Assembly: GCA_019313695.1 (NCBI GenBank)
Contig: JAFDAS010000021.1
Location: forward strand, 1-45,502
Reading direction: 5' to 3'
Source: Deltaproteobacteria bacterium
GTDB lineage: Bacteria; Desulfobacterota; Syntrophia; Syntrophales; UBA2210
Length of the DNA: 45,502 bases
The notes beneath the pieces were generated by a model. The model did not search any database. It was given only the letters and a program-made list of their open reading frames with translations, and had not been told where the DNA came from. The translations under genes were made by a program, and so were the position numbers. Below, piece by piece: positions 33,080 to 41,487 of this stretch. How positions within the stretch are numbered: position 1 is the first letter of the stretch; each line of letters opens with the position of its first letter.

Positions 33080-33793
33080 ATGAATAAACAAATAAATACA
33101 GGTGAGATAGTCATATATCAAACGGAAGACGGTCAGGCGTCTTTAGAAGTTAATCTGGCGGAGGATACTGTATGGCTTGATGCTCATCAAATGGCGGGAC
33201 TTTTTCAGAGGGACAGGACCGTTATTCTCAGGCACGTAAGAAATATCTATAAAACCGGTGAATTGTTGCACGATCCAACCTGTGCAAAAATTGCACAGGT
33301 TGCCCAGGACGGCAAAAAAAGGGTAATGAATTTATATAACCTTGATATGATCATTTCCGTCGGTTATCGTGTCAATTCATTACGAGGCACCCAGTTCCGC
33401 GTCTGGGCCAACAGAATACTGAAAGATTATCTTGTCACGGGCTACGCGCTGAATGAAAAGAGATTACAGACACAGATTGAAAAATATGAGGCGCTCAAAC
33501 AATCGATCAAGCTTATCGATAATATGATTGATCGCAAACTGCTCTCCACGTCTGAATCCGAAGGTCTCCTGAGAGTCATTGGTGATTTCAGCTATGCTCT
33601 GGACACGCTTGATCGATACGACTACGGGAAGCTGGAATTAGGCAGTGTATCGGACCAAACTGTAAAACGAATTTCATATGAAGAAGCTAAAGGCGCGATT
33701 AAGAAAATGCTGGGAAAGTTTGGTGATTCCGCCCTGTTCGGACGTGAAAAGGATAATTCGTTCAACAGCTCCGGAAGCACCCAGCATTTATGA
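33080..33793 (+). CDS. rhuM: RhuM-family protein, C-terminally truncated
   Basis: A 237-residue protein matching the front part of RhuM/virulence-type proteins: an N-terminal DNA-binding-like domain (WLDAHQMAGLFQRDRTVILR, HVRNIYKTGEL), the characteristic LDMIISVGYRVNSLRGTQFR, and VWANRILKDYLVTGYALNEKRL. Full-length relatives are about 330-350 residues and end in a Fic/Doc-like domain. Here the frame stops right after GREKDNSF.SS, the point where that domain would begin, and the Doc-like motif is absent. The protein is therefore probably non-functional or reduced to a DNA-binding fragment. It marks the left edge of the defence island. Confidence 0.75.
   Translation: MNKQINTGEIVIYQTEDGQASLEVNLAEDTVWLDAHQMAGLFQRDRTVILRHVRNIYKTGELLHDPTCAKIAQVAQDGKKRVMNLYNLDMIISVGYRVNSLRGTQFRVWANRILKDYLVTGYALNEKRLQTQIEKYEALKQSIKLIDNMIDRKLLSTSESEGLLRVIGDFSYALDTLDRYDYGKLELGSVSDQTVKRISYEEAKGAIKKMLGKFGDSALFGREKDNSFNSSGSTQHL
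33276..33302. repeat. Perfect 12-bp inverted repeat within the RhuM gene
   Basis: CAACCTGTGCAA and TTGCACAGGTTG are separated by AAA. The hairpin encodes the segment PTCAKIAQVA, a region conserved in relatives, so it may be a by-product of coding or an operator-like site. Confidence 0.7.
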
Positions 33794-33852
33794 ATATAAA
33801 AAAACATTGTACTGAATAGTTACGATTTTTAAGAAAAAAGTGAGAATAAACC

Positions 33853-33908
33853 TTGACAGATTCCCTTTGTGGTATTATTTATACCACATGTGGTATACAA
33901 TAAACCAC
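33853..33908 (+). promoter_or_regulatory. Promoter with GTGGTAT/ATACCAC operator array for the XRE gene
   Basis: TTGACA (33853-33858), a 17-base spacer and TATTTA (33876-33881) form the promoter. Half sites alternate across and after it: GTGGTAT (33869-33875), ATACCAC (33881-33887), GTGGTAT (33890-33896) and ACCAC (33904-33908). The first pair encloses the -10 box and the middle pair is a perfect palindrome ATACCAC-AT-GTGGTAT. Self-repression by the XRE protein encoded next is the natural reading. Confidence 0.75.
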
Positions 33909-33968
33909 AGTGAATAGAGGAAGAGAGAAAGAAATGTATGAAGATGAGCCAGGAAAGGGGGAGGAGCG

Positions 33969-34331
33969 ATGTTTGGTGAATTTATCAAGGAAAGGAGAAT
34001 CGCCAGAGGCATCACTTTAAGAAAATTTTGTCAGAAACTCGATTGGGATGCCAGCAACTGGAGCAAGGTGGAGAGAGGTCTTCTCTCTCCACCCCAGGAC
34101 GAAGTGAAGCTGAGGCGCATCGCAGATCTAATCGGTATTAAGCAGGGATCGGATGAATGGCAAACAACAAAGGATCTGTCCCGCCTTGGAGCGCAGATGT
34201 TACCCGAGGACATAGCGTCGAACAAAAGAATCGTAAATGCATTGCCTTTATTTTTCAGAACGGTGAGGAGTGACAAACCAACAGCGGAGGAATTAGACAG
34301 GCTGATAGATCTGATCAAAAAGGAGGCATAG
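33969..34331 (+). CDS. XRE-family HTH regulator
   Basis: A 120-residue protein with an N-terminal helix-turn-helix (FGEFIKERRIARGITLRKFC, DWDASNWSKVERGLLSPP) and a C-terminal helical part that may bind its partner. GGGGGAGGAG precedes the ATG. It is followed after three bases by an ImmA/IrrE metallopeptidase gene, the usual pairing in which the protease inactivates the repressor on a signal. The promoter in front carries matching inverted half sites. Such pairs regulate mobile elements and defence genes. Confidence 0.88.
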   Translation: MFGEFIKERRIARGITLRKFCQKLDWDASNWSKVERGLLSPPQDEVKLRRIADLIGIKQGSDEWQTTKDLSRLGAQMLPEDIASNKRIVNALPLFFRTVRSDKPTAEELDRLIDLIKKEA

Positions 34332-34334
34332 GGA

Positions 34335-34967
34335 TTGAATCAGGCCGAGTTCAGGTGCAAATGGCTCAGATTGGAAGATATTTGGGATTGCGCGGAAGAT
34401 GTCCGCAACCGTTATTGGTCGGCAGGGAAGCTGCCAGTCGATGTCGAGGCTATTGTAGAATTCAAATTAAAGCTCGATATCGATCCGGAGAATAACCTCA
34501 TGCAGCAGACTGACATGGAAGCCTGTCTCAGATCGGATTTGAGAGGAATCGTTGTCGATCACGATCATTATATGAATGAAAAATTCGCCAACCGAATGAG
34601 ATTCTCATTTGCCCATGAACTCGGCCATTTTTTTCTTCACAAAGATTTTTACGCCATGATCGTATTCGAATCGGCAGAGGAATGGAAAGATATCCTCCTG
34701 AGCCTGCCCGACACAGAATACAGATACTTTGAATACCAGGCCAATGAGTTTGCCGGCCGCCTTCTCGTTCCTCGAGAAGACCTTGTTCGTGAAATTGATA
34801 ATGCCTTGAAATTACTGGAGCTAAATAACATGCTGGAATATCTGAAAGCGGATCCCAATGCCGTGCTTTCGCGTATAAGCACTCAATTATCAAGGCCGTT
34901 TGGTGTTTCAGCAGATGTTATCGAACGGCGAGTGGACAGGGAAAAATTGTGGCCACCGGATGCTTAG
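34335..34967 (+). CDS. ImmA/IrrE family zinc metallopeptidase
   Basis: A 210-residue protein with the zinc motif H94-E95-L-G-H98 in FAHELGHFFLH and a third ligand Glu in YQANEFAGRLLVP (about E138), the standard ImmA/IrrE arrangement. The start is TTG 34335, with AGGAGG eight bases upstream. It probably cleaves the adjacent XRE protein to switch on nearby genes. Its neighbours downstream are a putative OLD-like nuclease and the type III system. Confidence 0.9.
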   Translation: MNQAEFRCKWLRLEDIWDCAEDVRNRYWSAGKLPVDVEAIVEFKLKLDIDPENNLMQQTDMEACLRSDLRGIVVDHDHYMNEKFANRMRFSFAHELGHFFLHKDFYAMIVFESAEEWKDILLSLPDTEYRYFEYQANEFAGRLLVPREDLVREIDNALKLLELNNMLEYLKADPNAVLSRISTQLSRPFGVSADVIERRVDREKLWPPDA

Positions 34968-35085
34968 ATGTACGGGGGAATGGAGTCATTCGAAGGCAAC
35001 ATATTGCAGAGATAAAAGGTTATACCTTGCTTCAAAGTTAATAAGTTAACAGCGTCACCTACTGTTCGGACACAAACATGGGGAT

Positions 35086-36975
35086 ATGATAAACATGATA
35101 AACAAAGCATTGTCATTTGACCTGCCCATACCATGGAAGCAGAAAAAGTTTGAAATTACACAGATAGGGGCTATCAATTTTCTGGTCGGACCAAACGGAA
35201 GCGGCAAATCAAAATTCGCAGAAGCATTGCGTTCAGTTTTAGAAAATGTACGCATGTTAGGAACGGATCGACTTAGTGGTATGGAGCAAGCCAATCCGCT
35301 GAAGAATATTTTTGGAGATCATTTTGCAAATGGACTTGCCAAAAACCAGTTTCCTAATTTCAAAAGCGCTGGCCAGCAAGGATCGGGAATCGATACGATC
35401 GTGCTTTTAGAAGAAAGGATGGATCTACGCATACAGGTTGAGGCGACTTTAAGCCATCTGTTCAATCGAAAAATCATACTCGAATGGGACTCCGGAAATC
35501 TTGTAGCACGGGCGGTTCTTGGCGAAACAGGCGATTCTTACAGACTTGATCGAGATGAATGTCATGGAATTAAGGAACTGCTTGTCCTCCTTACGCATTT
35601 ATACAATGATGATCATTCATACCTTATTATTGATGAACCGGAACTCAATCTGCATCCCCAATTTCAGGCATTCTTTATGCAAGAGGTTCGCAAAATAGCA
35701 GGCGACCCAAGCGCAGACAATAAAAAGAAGGTCGTCTTTTTGGTCACACATTCTCCTTTTATCCTTGATTTTAGATCTATCGAAGATGTGAAATCCGTTA
35801 TTTCCTTCGATCTAAAGCATTCGATTCCAAAACACATTTTTGATCTTGATTCAGCGGCGACAGCAAGGTTGTCAACATTGGTGCCACGATTGAATGTACA
35901 CCACAAGCAACTCTTCTTTTCTGACAACCCGATATTTGTAGAAGGTGTTCTCGACGCTCAAATCGTCGGGACGATGCAGGAAGCACGTGGTGTATCCGTC
36001 GCTGGGGCAGGAAGTTGCATCATCGATGCTGGTGGCTGCGAGGAAGTGAATCGCTATCTGGAGCTATGCCGGGCCTTTGGCAAGAATGCACATTTCTTGT
36101 ATGATCTCGACAGTTTGTTTGGGGGAAATCTTCGAGCATGTGTTAGAGAGGACGGTTCAGTCCAAAGTTTTTTGGTAACGGCGGGCGTTGGAAGCGATTT
36201 TTCTAAGTACTGCGGAGAACTGGATAGGAAGCTAACAAACGTAATCGATCGACTTCTTGAAATCAATAATCCACTGCCCCCAATGAAGCGATTGGTAGAT
36301 TTTCTAACTAACCTGGGACCGAGATCACAGTGGAACGGGAAAAATTGGGCGAAGGCACGTATGGCTGTGATGACCGCGATTAGTCAAAATCGGCAGGCAA
36401 TAATTGAAGCTTTATCTCAGTCAGATATCGATGAGATCGAAGGACGGCTAAAGCAAATTATCATCGCGCTAAAGCAAATAAACGTAATCCTGCTGCCCGG
36501 TGGTACGTTGGAAAGATACTTACCCAAGTACATGGGGGACCATTACGAACTTACAGACGACGCCAAGCGAAAAGCAGTCGGAGAAGAGATCGAGGAAATG
36601 GCAAAGGCCATGACAACAACGGAGTTGTCGGATAGATACGGTGAGTTATATGAGGCAGTTTGTGCCTTGCCATCAAAGTCAAGTGTTGACGTAGAACGGG
36701 TTCTTCGCGATTACTTAAGCAATTACATCCATGATCTGCAAGCTGCGCTCGTGAGTAATCCGACTTGGGGGCTCGATCAGGTTCAAGCACACTTAAAAAC
36801 GATTCATCATGCCACAATCAAGGTCTTTTCTGTTCAAAAGTTGAATCGAGAATCACATAAAAAGTTCAGCGTCATTGTTGAAATCGCCGAAATGCTTGGC
36901 CAGAAAAAAAGGTTCGTGCGAGTCACTCATCAAACCAATGCGGGTATGGGTGATTTTAATATCGAATTTGCTTAG
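35086..36975 (+). CDS. AAA ATPase with TOPRIM domain, OLD-family nuclease-like
   Basis: A 629-residue protein. The ABC-type ATPase has Walker A GPNGSGKS (35-42), Walker B YLIIDEPELNLHP (179-191) and a switch His in VTHSPF (H222). After it lies a TOPRIM-like domain: E286 in FVEGVLDAQ and D340/D342 in LYDLDS. This ATPase-TOPRIM order is that of OLD-family nucleases used in phage defence (for example GajA-like and P2 Old). The C-terminal 250 residues are alpha-helical and unfamiliar. ATG 35086 is used; ATG 35095 has better Shine-Dalgarno spacing (GGGGA at 35080). No UvrD-like helicase follows, so it is not a typical Gabija pair. The coding is more AT-rich than upstream genes. Confidence 0.72.
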   Translation: MINMINKALSFDLPIPWKQKKFEITQIGAINFLVGPNGSGKSKFAEALRSVLENVRMLGTDRLSGMEQANPLKNIFGDHFANGLAKNQFPNFKSAGQQGSGIDTIVLLEERMDLRIQVEATLSHLFNRKIILEWDSGNLVARAVLGETGDSYRLDRDECHGIKELLVLLTHLYNDDHSYLIIDEPELNLHPQFQAFFMQEVRKIAGDPSADNKKKVVFLVTHSPFILDFRSIEDVKSVISFDLKHSIPKHIFDLDSAATARLSTLVPRLNVHHKQLFFSDNPIFVEGVLDAQIVGTMQEARGVSVAGAGSCIIDAGGCEEVNRYLELCRAFGKNAHFLYDLDSLFGGNLRACVREDGSVQSFLVTAGVGSDFSKYCGELDRKLTNVIDRLLEINNPLPPMKRLVDFLTNLGPRSQWNGKNWAKARMAVMTAISQNRQAIIEALSQSDIDEIEGRLKQIIIALKQINVILLPGGTLERYLPKYMGDHYELTDDAKRKAVGEEIEEMAKAMTTTELSDRYGELYEAVCALPSKSSVDVERVLRDYLSNYIHDLQAALVSNPTWGLDQVQAHLKTIHHATIKVFSVQKLNRESHKKFSVIVEIAEMLGQKKRFVRVTHQTNAGMGDFNIEFA

Positions 36976-37060
36976 CCCATCGGAAGACACATGCCACTTA
37001 TCAATGGCTTGCAAGGCGACGCGGCACGTGCCTGAAGACGAACGTTCGGCTGAAAAGCAT

Positions 37061-37420
37061 ATGAAGAAGACCAAAGACAAACGATTCGTGATACTTGAGG
37101 CCCTGATCTGCTACGCCGACCAGTCCGGCATCTTCAACCCGCATTTCTACAAAGATGAAATGCTCAAGATACTTAATGTTACCGAGAGTGACTTTAACAT
37201 TATGCAGAAGCAACTCGGTGACGAATACTGCCACATGGTCGACAGTCGCGAAGGGAGAACTCGGTATGCCATCAGTGTCAACAGGTGCCTTGCACTCCGC
37301 GACCAGATATCCCAGACAAAAACGGAAGAAAAGAGGCATCGTGAGGGCCTCCGCATTGCAGTGCTCACAACAATACTGGGCACTTTTCTCGGATTTATTC
37401 TCGGACGCTGTTCGATCTGA
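37061..37420 (+). CDS. Small protein with C-terminal membrane anchor, function unknown
   Basis: A 119-residue protein I do not recognise. Residues 1-70 are predicted helical with a winged-helix-like feel (RFVILEALICYAD, YKDEMLKILNVTESDFN). A charged linker KTEEKRHREG leads to one hydrophobic segment at about 97-115 (LRIAVLTTILGTFLGFILG). ATG 37061 is chosen because the longer frame overlaps the OLD-like gene. The ribosome site is weak. It lies 39 bases before mod. It could be a membrane effector or an anchor for a neighbouring system, but nothing shows this. Confidence 0.6.
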   Translation: MKKTKDKRFVILEALICYADQSGIFNPHFYKDEMLKILNVTESDFNIMQKQLGDEYCHMVDSREGRTRYAISVNRCLALRDQISQTKTEEKRHREGLRIAVLTTILGTFLGFILGRCSI

Positions 37421-37459
37421 AATGGCTGAACGCCCAATACAAAGAAGGAGAAAATTTTT

Positions 37460-39595
37460 ATGCCACGACTGACCGAGCAGGAACAGCAGGAGATTATCCG
37501 CTTTATCGAGGCGGATAAACCGTTGCCGGACAAATACCGTTTTCTCTTATTCGAGGAGAAACGGGAAGTTGAACTGGTCTGGAACGGCAAGACGAGCGAG
37601 GTCTGCAATATTGTTCTCCCGTTTCAGGTCATTGAGCAGGTGGATGAGCCGCGCGCCGAGAAGCCGGAGGATACAGCTGCCCAGTTGTCTCTTTTTGACG
37701 AACGCGGACGCCAGCTCAAGGGCTGGACGAATAAACTCATCTGGGGCGACAACAAGCTGATTCTCTCGTCGCTGAAGAATGGGCCGCTGCGGGAGGAGAT
37801 TGAGGCCCAGGGCGGCCTCAAGCTTATCTACATTGACCCGCCCTTTGACGTGGGTGCGGATTTTTCAATGGATATCGAGATTGGCGGGGACACCTTCACA
37901 AAGAAGCCCAATATCCTCGAAGAAATTGCCTACCGCGATACCTGGGGCAAGGGCGCGGATTCCTTCATCGCCATGATCTACGAGCGGCTGGTGCTGATGC
38001 GCGATTTGCTGGCCGAGGATGGGAGTATTTATGTGCATTGTGATTGGCGGGTTACCGCATATATCCGAATGGTACTCGACGAGGTTTTTGGAAAGGATAA
38101 CATCCTCAACGAGATTATTTGGTACTTCAGCCAGGGAGGGAAGGGGGCAAAACTCTTTGCCAAGAAGCACAACACGATCTTATTCTTCGGAAAATCAAAG
38201 CAACCGTTGTTCAATGAGAAGGATGTTCGATTGCCGTTTACTCCGCACAAGCAGGATTCTTCCGGAAAGAACTACGGGGGGAGAATGGGTGTTGATGACG
38301 ACGGGCGAGAATACGTTGAAAAATGGGGAACAGGGAAGAAGAAGCTCTACCGTTACTACCTTGATGAAGGGAAACTACCGGAAGATGTTTGGTTGGATAT
38401 TCAGTCAATACAATCTGCTGCCGGTGAACGAGTTGCATACCCTACCCAAAAACCCGAAGCCCTCCTGGAACGTATCATCAAAGCTTCTTCCAAAAAAGGC
38501 GATCTCGTCGCCGACTTTTTCTGCGGTTCCGGCACCACGGCCGCGGTGGCTGAAAAACTTGGCCGCAAGTGGATCGTCAGCGACCTCGGCAAGTTCGCCA
38601 TACACACCACCCGCAAGCGCATGATCGGCGTTCAGCGATCACTTAAAGCCGATGGCAAGGACTACCGCGCCTTCGAGATTCTCAACCTGGGCAAGTACGA
38701 GCGTCAGCATTATATCGGCGTCAACCCGAACCTGCGCGAGGAGCAGCAGCAAAAGCAGATAGAGGAAAAAGAAGCCGCCTTTCTTAATCTGATCCTGCGC
38801 GCCTATCGGGCGGAAAAGGTAGAGAATTTTGCCTGTTTCAACGGCAAGAAGGCCGGACGGCTTGTCGCTGTCGGCCCGGTTAACCTGCCCGTGACTCGCC
38901 TGTTCGTGGAAGAAGTCATTTTGGAATGCCGGAAGAAACATATTACGAAGGTGGACATCCTGGGCTTTGAATTCGAGATGGGATTGTTTCCGAATGTGCT
39001 GGACGAGGCGCGCGCCAAGGGGATCGACATCGCGCCGAAGTACATCCCGGCCGAGGTGTTCGATAAGCGGGCAGTGGAGAAGAATCAGGTGGTGTTCCAT
39101 GATGTGGCGTTTATCGAGGTTAAACCGCACGTGAAGAAGAACAGCGCGGCAGTGGAATTGACCGATTTTTCGGTGTTCTATTCGCAGGACTCTATCGCCA
39201 ATGCCGAGGCTGCCATCAAAAATAAAGGCAGTCGCATAGTTGTGGAGAAGGGACAGATCGTGAAGGTGAGCAAGGACAAGGACGGCATCGTCAATCGTGA
39301 AGTACTCACAAAAAACTGGACCGACTGGATCGACTACTGGGCAGTGGATTTCGATTTCGAGAACAAACGCGAAATCATCCGGGTAAAAGACGAGGACAGC
39401 GGCGAGTGGGAAGAACGCTGGACGGGAGATTTCATCTTTGAGAACGAGTGGCAGTCATTCAGGACAAAAAAAGACCGCTCCCTGGAACTGAAGAGCGTTT
39501 TCCACGAATGCACGCCGGGGCGGCGCAAGATCGCGGTCAAGGTGGTTGATATCTTCGGCAACGACACGATGACCATTGTCGAGGTGACGGTATGA
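37460..39595 (+). CDS. mod: Type III restriction-modification DNA methyltransferase (Mod)
   Basis: A 711-residue adenine-specific DNA methyltransferase of the beta class. The catalytic motif is DPPF at 126-129 (IYIDPPFDVG), with the SAM-binding FxGxG motif ADFFCGSGTT at about 351-360 placed after it. The central part (about 200-330) is the target-recognition region. Mod methylates one strand of an asymmetric site and supplies specificity for Res. AGAAGGAG stands upstream of the ATG. The stop TGA overlaps the ATG of the next gene (ATGA). In a plain type III locus res would come next, but here it starts 3.6 kb away. Confidence 0.9.
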   Translation: MPRLTEQEQQEIIRFIEADKPLPDKYRFLLFEEKREVELVWNGKTSEVCNIVLPFQVIEQVDEPRAEKPEDTAAQLSLFDERGRQLKGWTNKLIWGDNKLILSSLKNGPLREEIEAQGGLKLIYIDPPFDVGADFSMDIEIGGDTFTKKPNILEEIAYRDTWGKGADSFIAMIYERLVLMRDLLAEDGSIYVHCDWRVTAYIRMVLDEVFGKDNILNEIIWYFSQGGKGAKLFAKKHNTILFFGKSKQPLFNEKDVRLPFTPHKQDSSGKNYGGRMGVDDDGREYVEKWGTGKKKLYRYYLDEGKLPEDVWLDIQSIQSAAGERVAYPTQKPEALLERIIKASSKKGDLVADFFCGSGTTAAVAEKLGRKWIVSDLGKFAIHTTRKRMIGVQRSLKADGKDYRAFEILNLGKYERQHYIGVNPNLREEQQQKQIEEKEAAFLNLILRAYRAEKVENFACFNGKKAGRLVAVGPVNLPVTRLFVEEVILECRKKHITKVDILGFEFEMGLFPNVLDEARAKGIDIAPKYIPAEVFDKRAVEKNQVVFHDVAFIEVKPHVKKNSAAVELTDFSVFYSQDSIANAEAAIKNKGSRIVVEKGQIVKVSKDKDGIVNREVLTKNWTDWIDYWAVDFDFENKREIIRVKDEDSGEWEERWTGDFIFENEWQSFRTKKDRSLELKSVFHECTPGRRKIAVKVVDIFGNDTMTIVEVTV

Positions 39596-40470
39596 ACTTT
39601 TCTTTACCTTTACCGGAGATTCGTCACGATAAGGCAGGTTTTGAAGCCCTGGTTTGCCTTCACGGGCAAGCAAAGGATTGTTTTTTCGATAACATTGATG
39701 TTGACATGAGCGCAACAAGCTGGTTCGATGCTGATATGTGTGCGGCATTTGGCGCGATCCTTTACCGTTTAAGCAAAAACTTGAACACGGTAAAATTGAC
39801 AAATGTCGAGAAAAATGTTGTAAGTATTCTGTCAAAAAATGGATTTATGAGCAGTTATGGGCGCGAGAAGATTCCTGATCGTTGGGGGACAACAATCCCG
39901 TATCAGCGTTTCGATGTCAAAGATGATCGCTATTTTGCCGGTTATATAGAGAATAAATTCATGCAACGCTCAGAGATTCCTGTCATGTCACCGGGGCTGC
40001 AGAAAAAGTTCCGAGAGGGCATCTTTGAAATTTTCAGCAATGCTGTGTTACACTCACAGACAGAGATGGGGATTTTCAGTTGCGGACAGTTTTTCCCAAA
40101 ACGAGACAGACTTGATTTCTCTGTCGCGGATCTGGGGATTGGTATCCGCCGAAATGTAAAGGAAAACGCCGGACTTGATCTCGCGCCGGAAGACGCCATT
40201 ATATGGGCAACCGAAGGGTGCAATACGACGAAACGCGGTCAGATTCCCGGCGGATTGGGTCTAAAATTGCTTTGTCAATTCATTGACTTAAATGAAGGGT
40301 GCATCCAGATTGTCTCGGATGCCGGATATTGGAAGCGGGAAAAACGTAAAACCTTTACCGCCCGATTAAGCCAGCCCTTTCCCGGTACAGTGGTAAGTGT
40401 GGAAATTAATACTGCTGACAAGCAATCCTACGCACTCACTTACGAATTATCGGAAACCGACATATTTTGA
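39592..40470 (+). CDS. GHKL ATPase with N-terminal STAS-like region (cassette 1)
   Basis: A 292-residue protein with a histidine-kinase-type ATPase domain at about 135-275. The N box is E146-x3-N150 in EIFSNAVLHSQ, the G1 box is D180-LGIGI and the G2 box is GGLGLKLL (220-227). Before it lies a STAS-like segment (DNIDVDMSATSWFDADMCAA and on to about residue 85). There is no phosphoacceptor His domain, so it resembles anti-sigma kinases or other GHKL switches rather than a sensor kinase. It overlaps mod by four bases (ATGA). Together with the following STAS-like and PIN genes it forms a three-gene cassette. Confidence 0.75.
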   Translation: MNFSLPLPEIRHDKAGFEALVCLHGQAKDCFFDNIDVDMSATSWFDADMCAAFGAILYRLSKNLNTVKLTNVEKNVVSILSKNGFMSSYGREKIPDRWGTTIPYQRFDVKDDRYFAGYIENKFMQRSEIPVMSPGLQKKFREGIFEIFSNAVLHSQTEMGIFSCGQFFPKRDRLDFSVADLGIGIRRNVKENAGLDLAPEDAIIWATEGCNTTKRGQIPGGLGLKLLCQFIDLNEGCIQIVSDAGYWKREKRKTFTARLSQPFPGTVVSVEINTADKQSYALTYELSETDIF

Positions 40471-40480
40471 GGTAATCATT

Positions 40481-40852
40481 ATGAGTAAGAACTTGGAACT
40501 TTCCATATTTGAAGTCGTAGGTAGCCCGCTTTGCGTTGCCTCCAGCGATGGACAGAAGGTCTACGATCGCATTATGACTGCTCTGAGTAAAAAACGAAAT
40601 GTCGCTCTTTCATTTGGTAATATCACTGCGTTGACATCGGCATTCCTTAATGCCGCTATAGGCCAATTGTATGGCACATTCAGTGAAGAAGAAATACGCT
40701 CCCTGCTCAATGTACGAGATATGCAGCAAGATGATATTGCGCTTTTGAAACGCGTGGTTGAAACGGCCAAGCAATACTTTAAAGATCCACAAAAATTCGA
40801 CAGGGCTGTTCGAGAAACGATGGAGGACGATAACGATGGCTCACAAGACTGA
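40481..40852 (+). CDS. STAS-like DUF4325 domain protein (cassette 1)
   Basis: A 123-residue protein with the DUF4325 STAS-like pattern: VALSFGNITALTSAFLNAAI, GQLYGTFSEEEI. In other loci such proteins accompany GHKL ATPases and are thought to behave like anti-anti-sigma partners; the conserved STAS Ser/Thr region LTSAF is present. GAGGT lies before ATG 40481. The gene overlaps the PIN gene by 17 bases. Confidence 0.75.
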   Translation: MSKNLELSIFEVVGSPLCVASSDGQKVYDRIMTALSKKRNVALSFGNITALTSAFLNAAIGQLYGTFSEEEIRSLLNVRDMQQDDIALLKRVVETAKQYFKDPQKFDRAVRETMEDDNDGSQD

Positions 40853-41378
40853 GGAAATCTCCACTTATGATTTCAAGTCTTCGGAGGCATTATTGCTGGA
40901 TGCCAATATCTGGTTGTTTGTCTATGGCCCACAGAAACCGACTGACACGAGGGTAACTGCCTACTCTGAAGCCTTAAAGAATATTCTCGCAGCAAAGAGC
41001 TGCATTTATATTGACGTGCTGATTGTTTCCGAATTCGTCAACGCCTACGCCAGAATGAAGTGGAATCTTCTACCTGAGTCGTCCCGGCCCAGATATTTCA
41101 AACAATTTCGCAAGAGCACGGATTTTAGCCCTGTTGCTCGAGACATTGCCGCTGATGTCAAACGTATGTTGCAACATTGTACACGAGTAGAAAGCGGTTT
41201 TGAATCACTTGCGATCGATATCCTGGTTGACGAATATGCGGCGGGTGACTCAGATTTCAACGACCAGGTTCTAACCGCTCTGTGTAAAAAGAAGGGGTTA
41301 AAGATGGTAACAGACGATGCAGATTTCAAAGGACAAGACATTTCCATCATCACCGCAAACAAACGATTACTTTCCTGA
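40836..41378 (+). CDS. PIN-domain ribonuclease-like protein (cassette 1)
   Basis: A 180-residue PIN-type protein. Acidic metal ligands fit at D22 (LLLDANIW), E66 (VSEFVNAY), D140/D143 (SDFNDQ) and D160 (MVTDDADF). PIN proteins cleave RNA, often as toxins. GGAGG precedes ATG 40836, which lies inside the end of the STAS-like gene. Six bases after its stop the res-like scar begins. With a GHKL switch and STAS partner next to a restriction system, an inducible RNA-cutting effector is plausible but unproven. Confidence 0.8.
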   Translation: MAHKTEEISTYDFKSSEALLLDANIWLFVYGPQKPTDTRVTAYSEALKNILAAKSCIYIDVLIVSEFVNAYARMKWNLLPESSRPRYFKQFRKSTDFSPVARDIAADVKRMLQHCTRVESGFESLAIDILVDEYAAGDSDFNDQVLTALCKKKGLKMVTDDADFKGQDISIITANKRLLS

Positions 41379-41384
41379 TATATT

Positions 41385-41420
41385 ATGGCCTTACACAAGG
41401 ACTTCCCTGATTCGCCGCAA
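41385..41420 (+). pseudogene. res: Remnant of the res 5' end
   Basis: The codons read MALHKDFPDSPQ, against MALHKNFPDSPH at the true res start (43237). Only about 12 codons survive. The preceding ATTATGGC also matches the context of res. The next bases belong to a mod remnant. Confidence 0.85.
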
Positions 41421-41487
41421 GCTCGCGGTAAAGGTGGTGGACATCTTCGGCAACGATACGATGACGATTGTGGAGGTGAACCTATGA
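41413..41487 (+). pseudogene. mod: Remnant of the mod 3' end
   Basis: In the frame 41413-41487 the codons give VKVVDIFGNDTMTIVEV and a stop; 21 of the last 24 residues match the C-terminus of the intact mod gene, with synonymous changes at third positions. Its TGA (41485-41487) overlaps ATG 41484 of the next gene, exactly as intact mod overlaps the GHKL gene. Confidence 0.88.

Noticed and set aside
33934-34017. 27-codon open frame upstream of and overlapping the XRE gene
   Set aside because: It includes the XRE gene's own ribosome site and has no conserved features.
37040-37445. Integron attC-like bases around the small gene (AACGTT..., GCTGAACGCC)
   Set aside because: The two motifs do not form the paired R/L boxes and stem of an attC site.
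41385-41483. Longer start for the DUF488 gene
   Set aside because: These 33 codons read through res and mod remnants; the mod part is in another frame, and ATG 41484 has the ATGA overlap.
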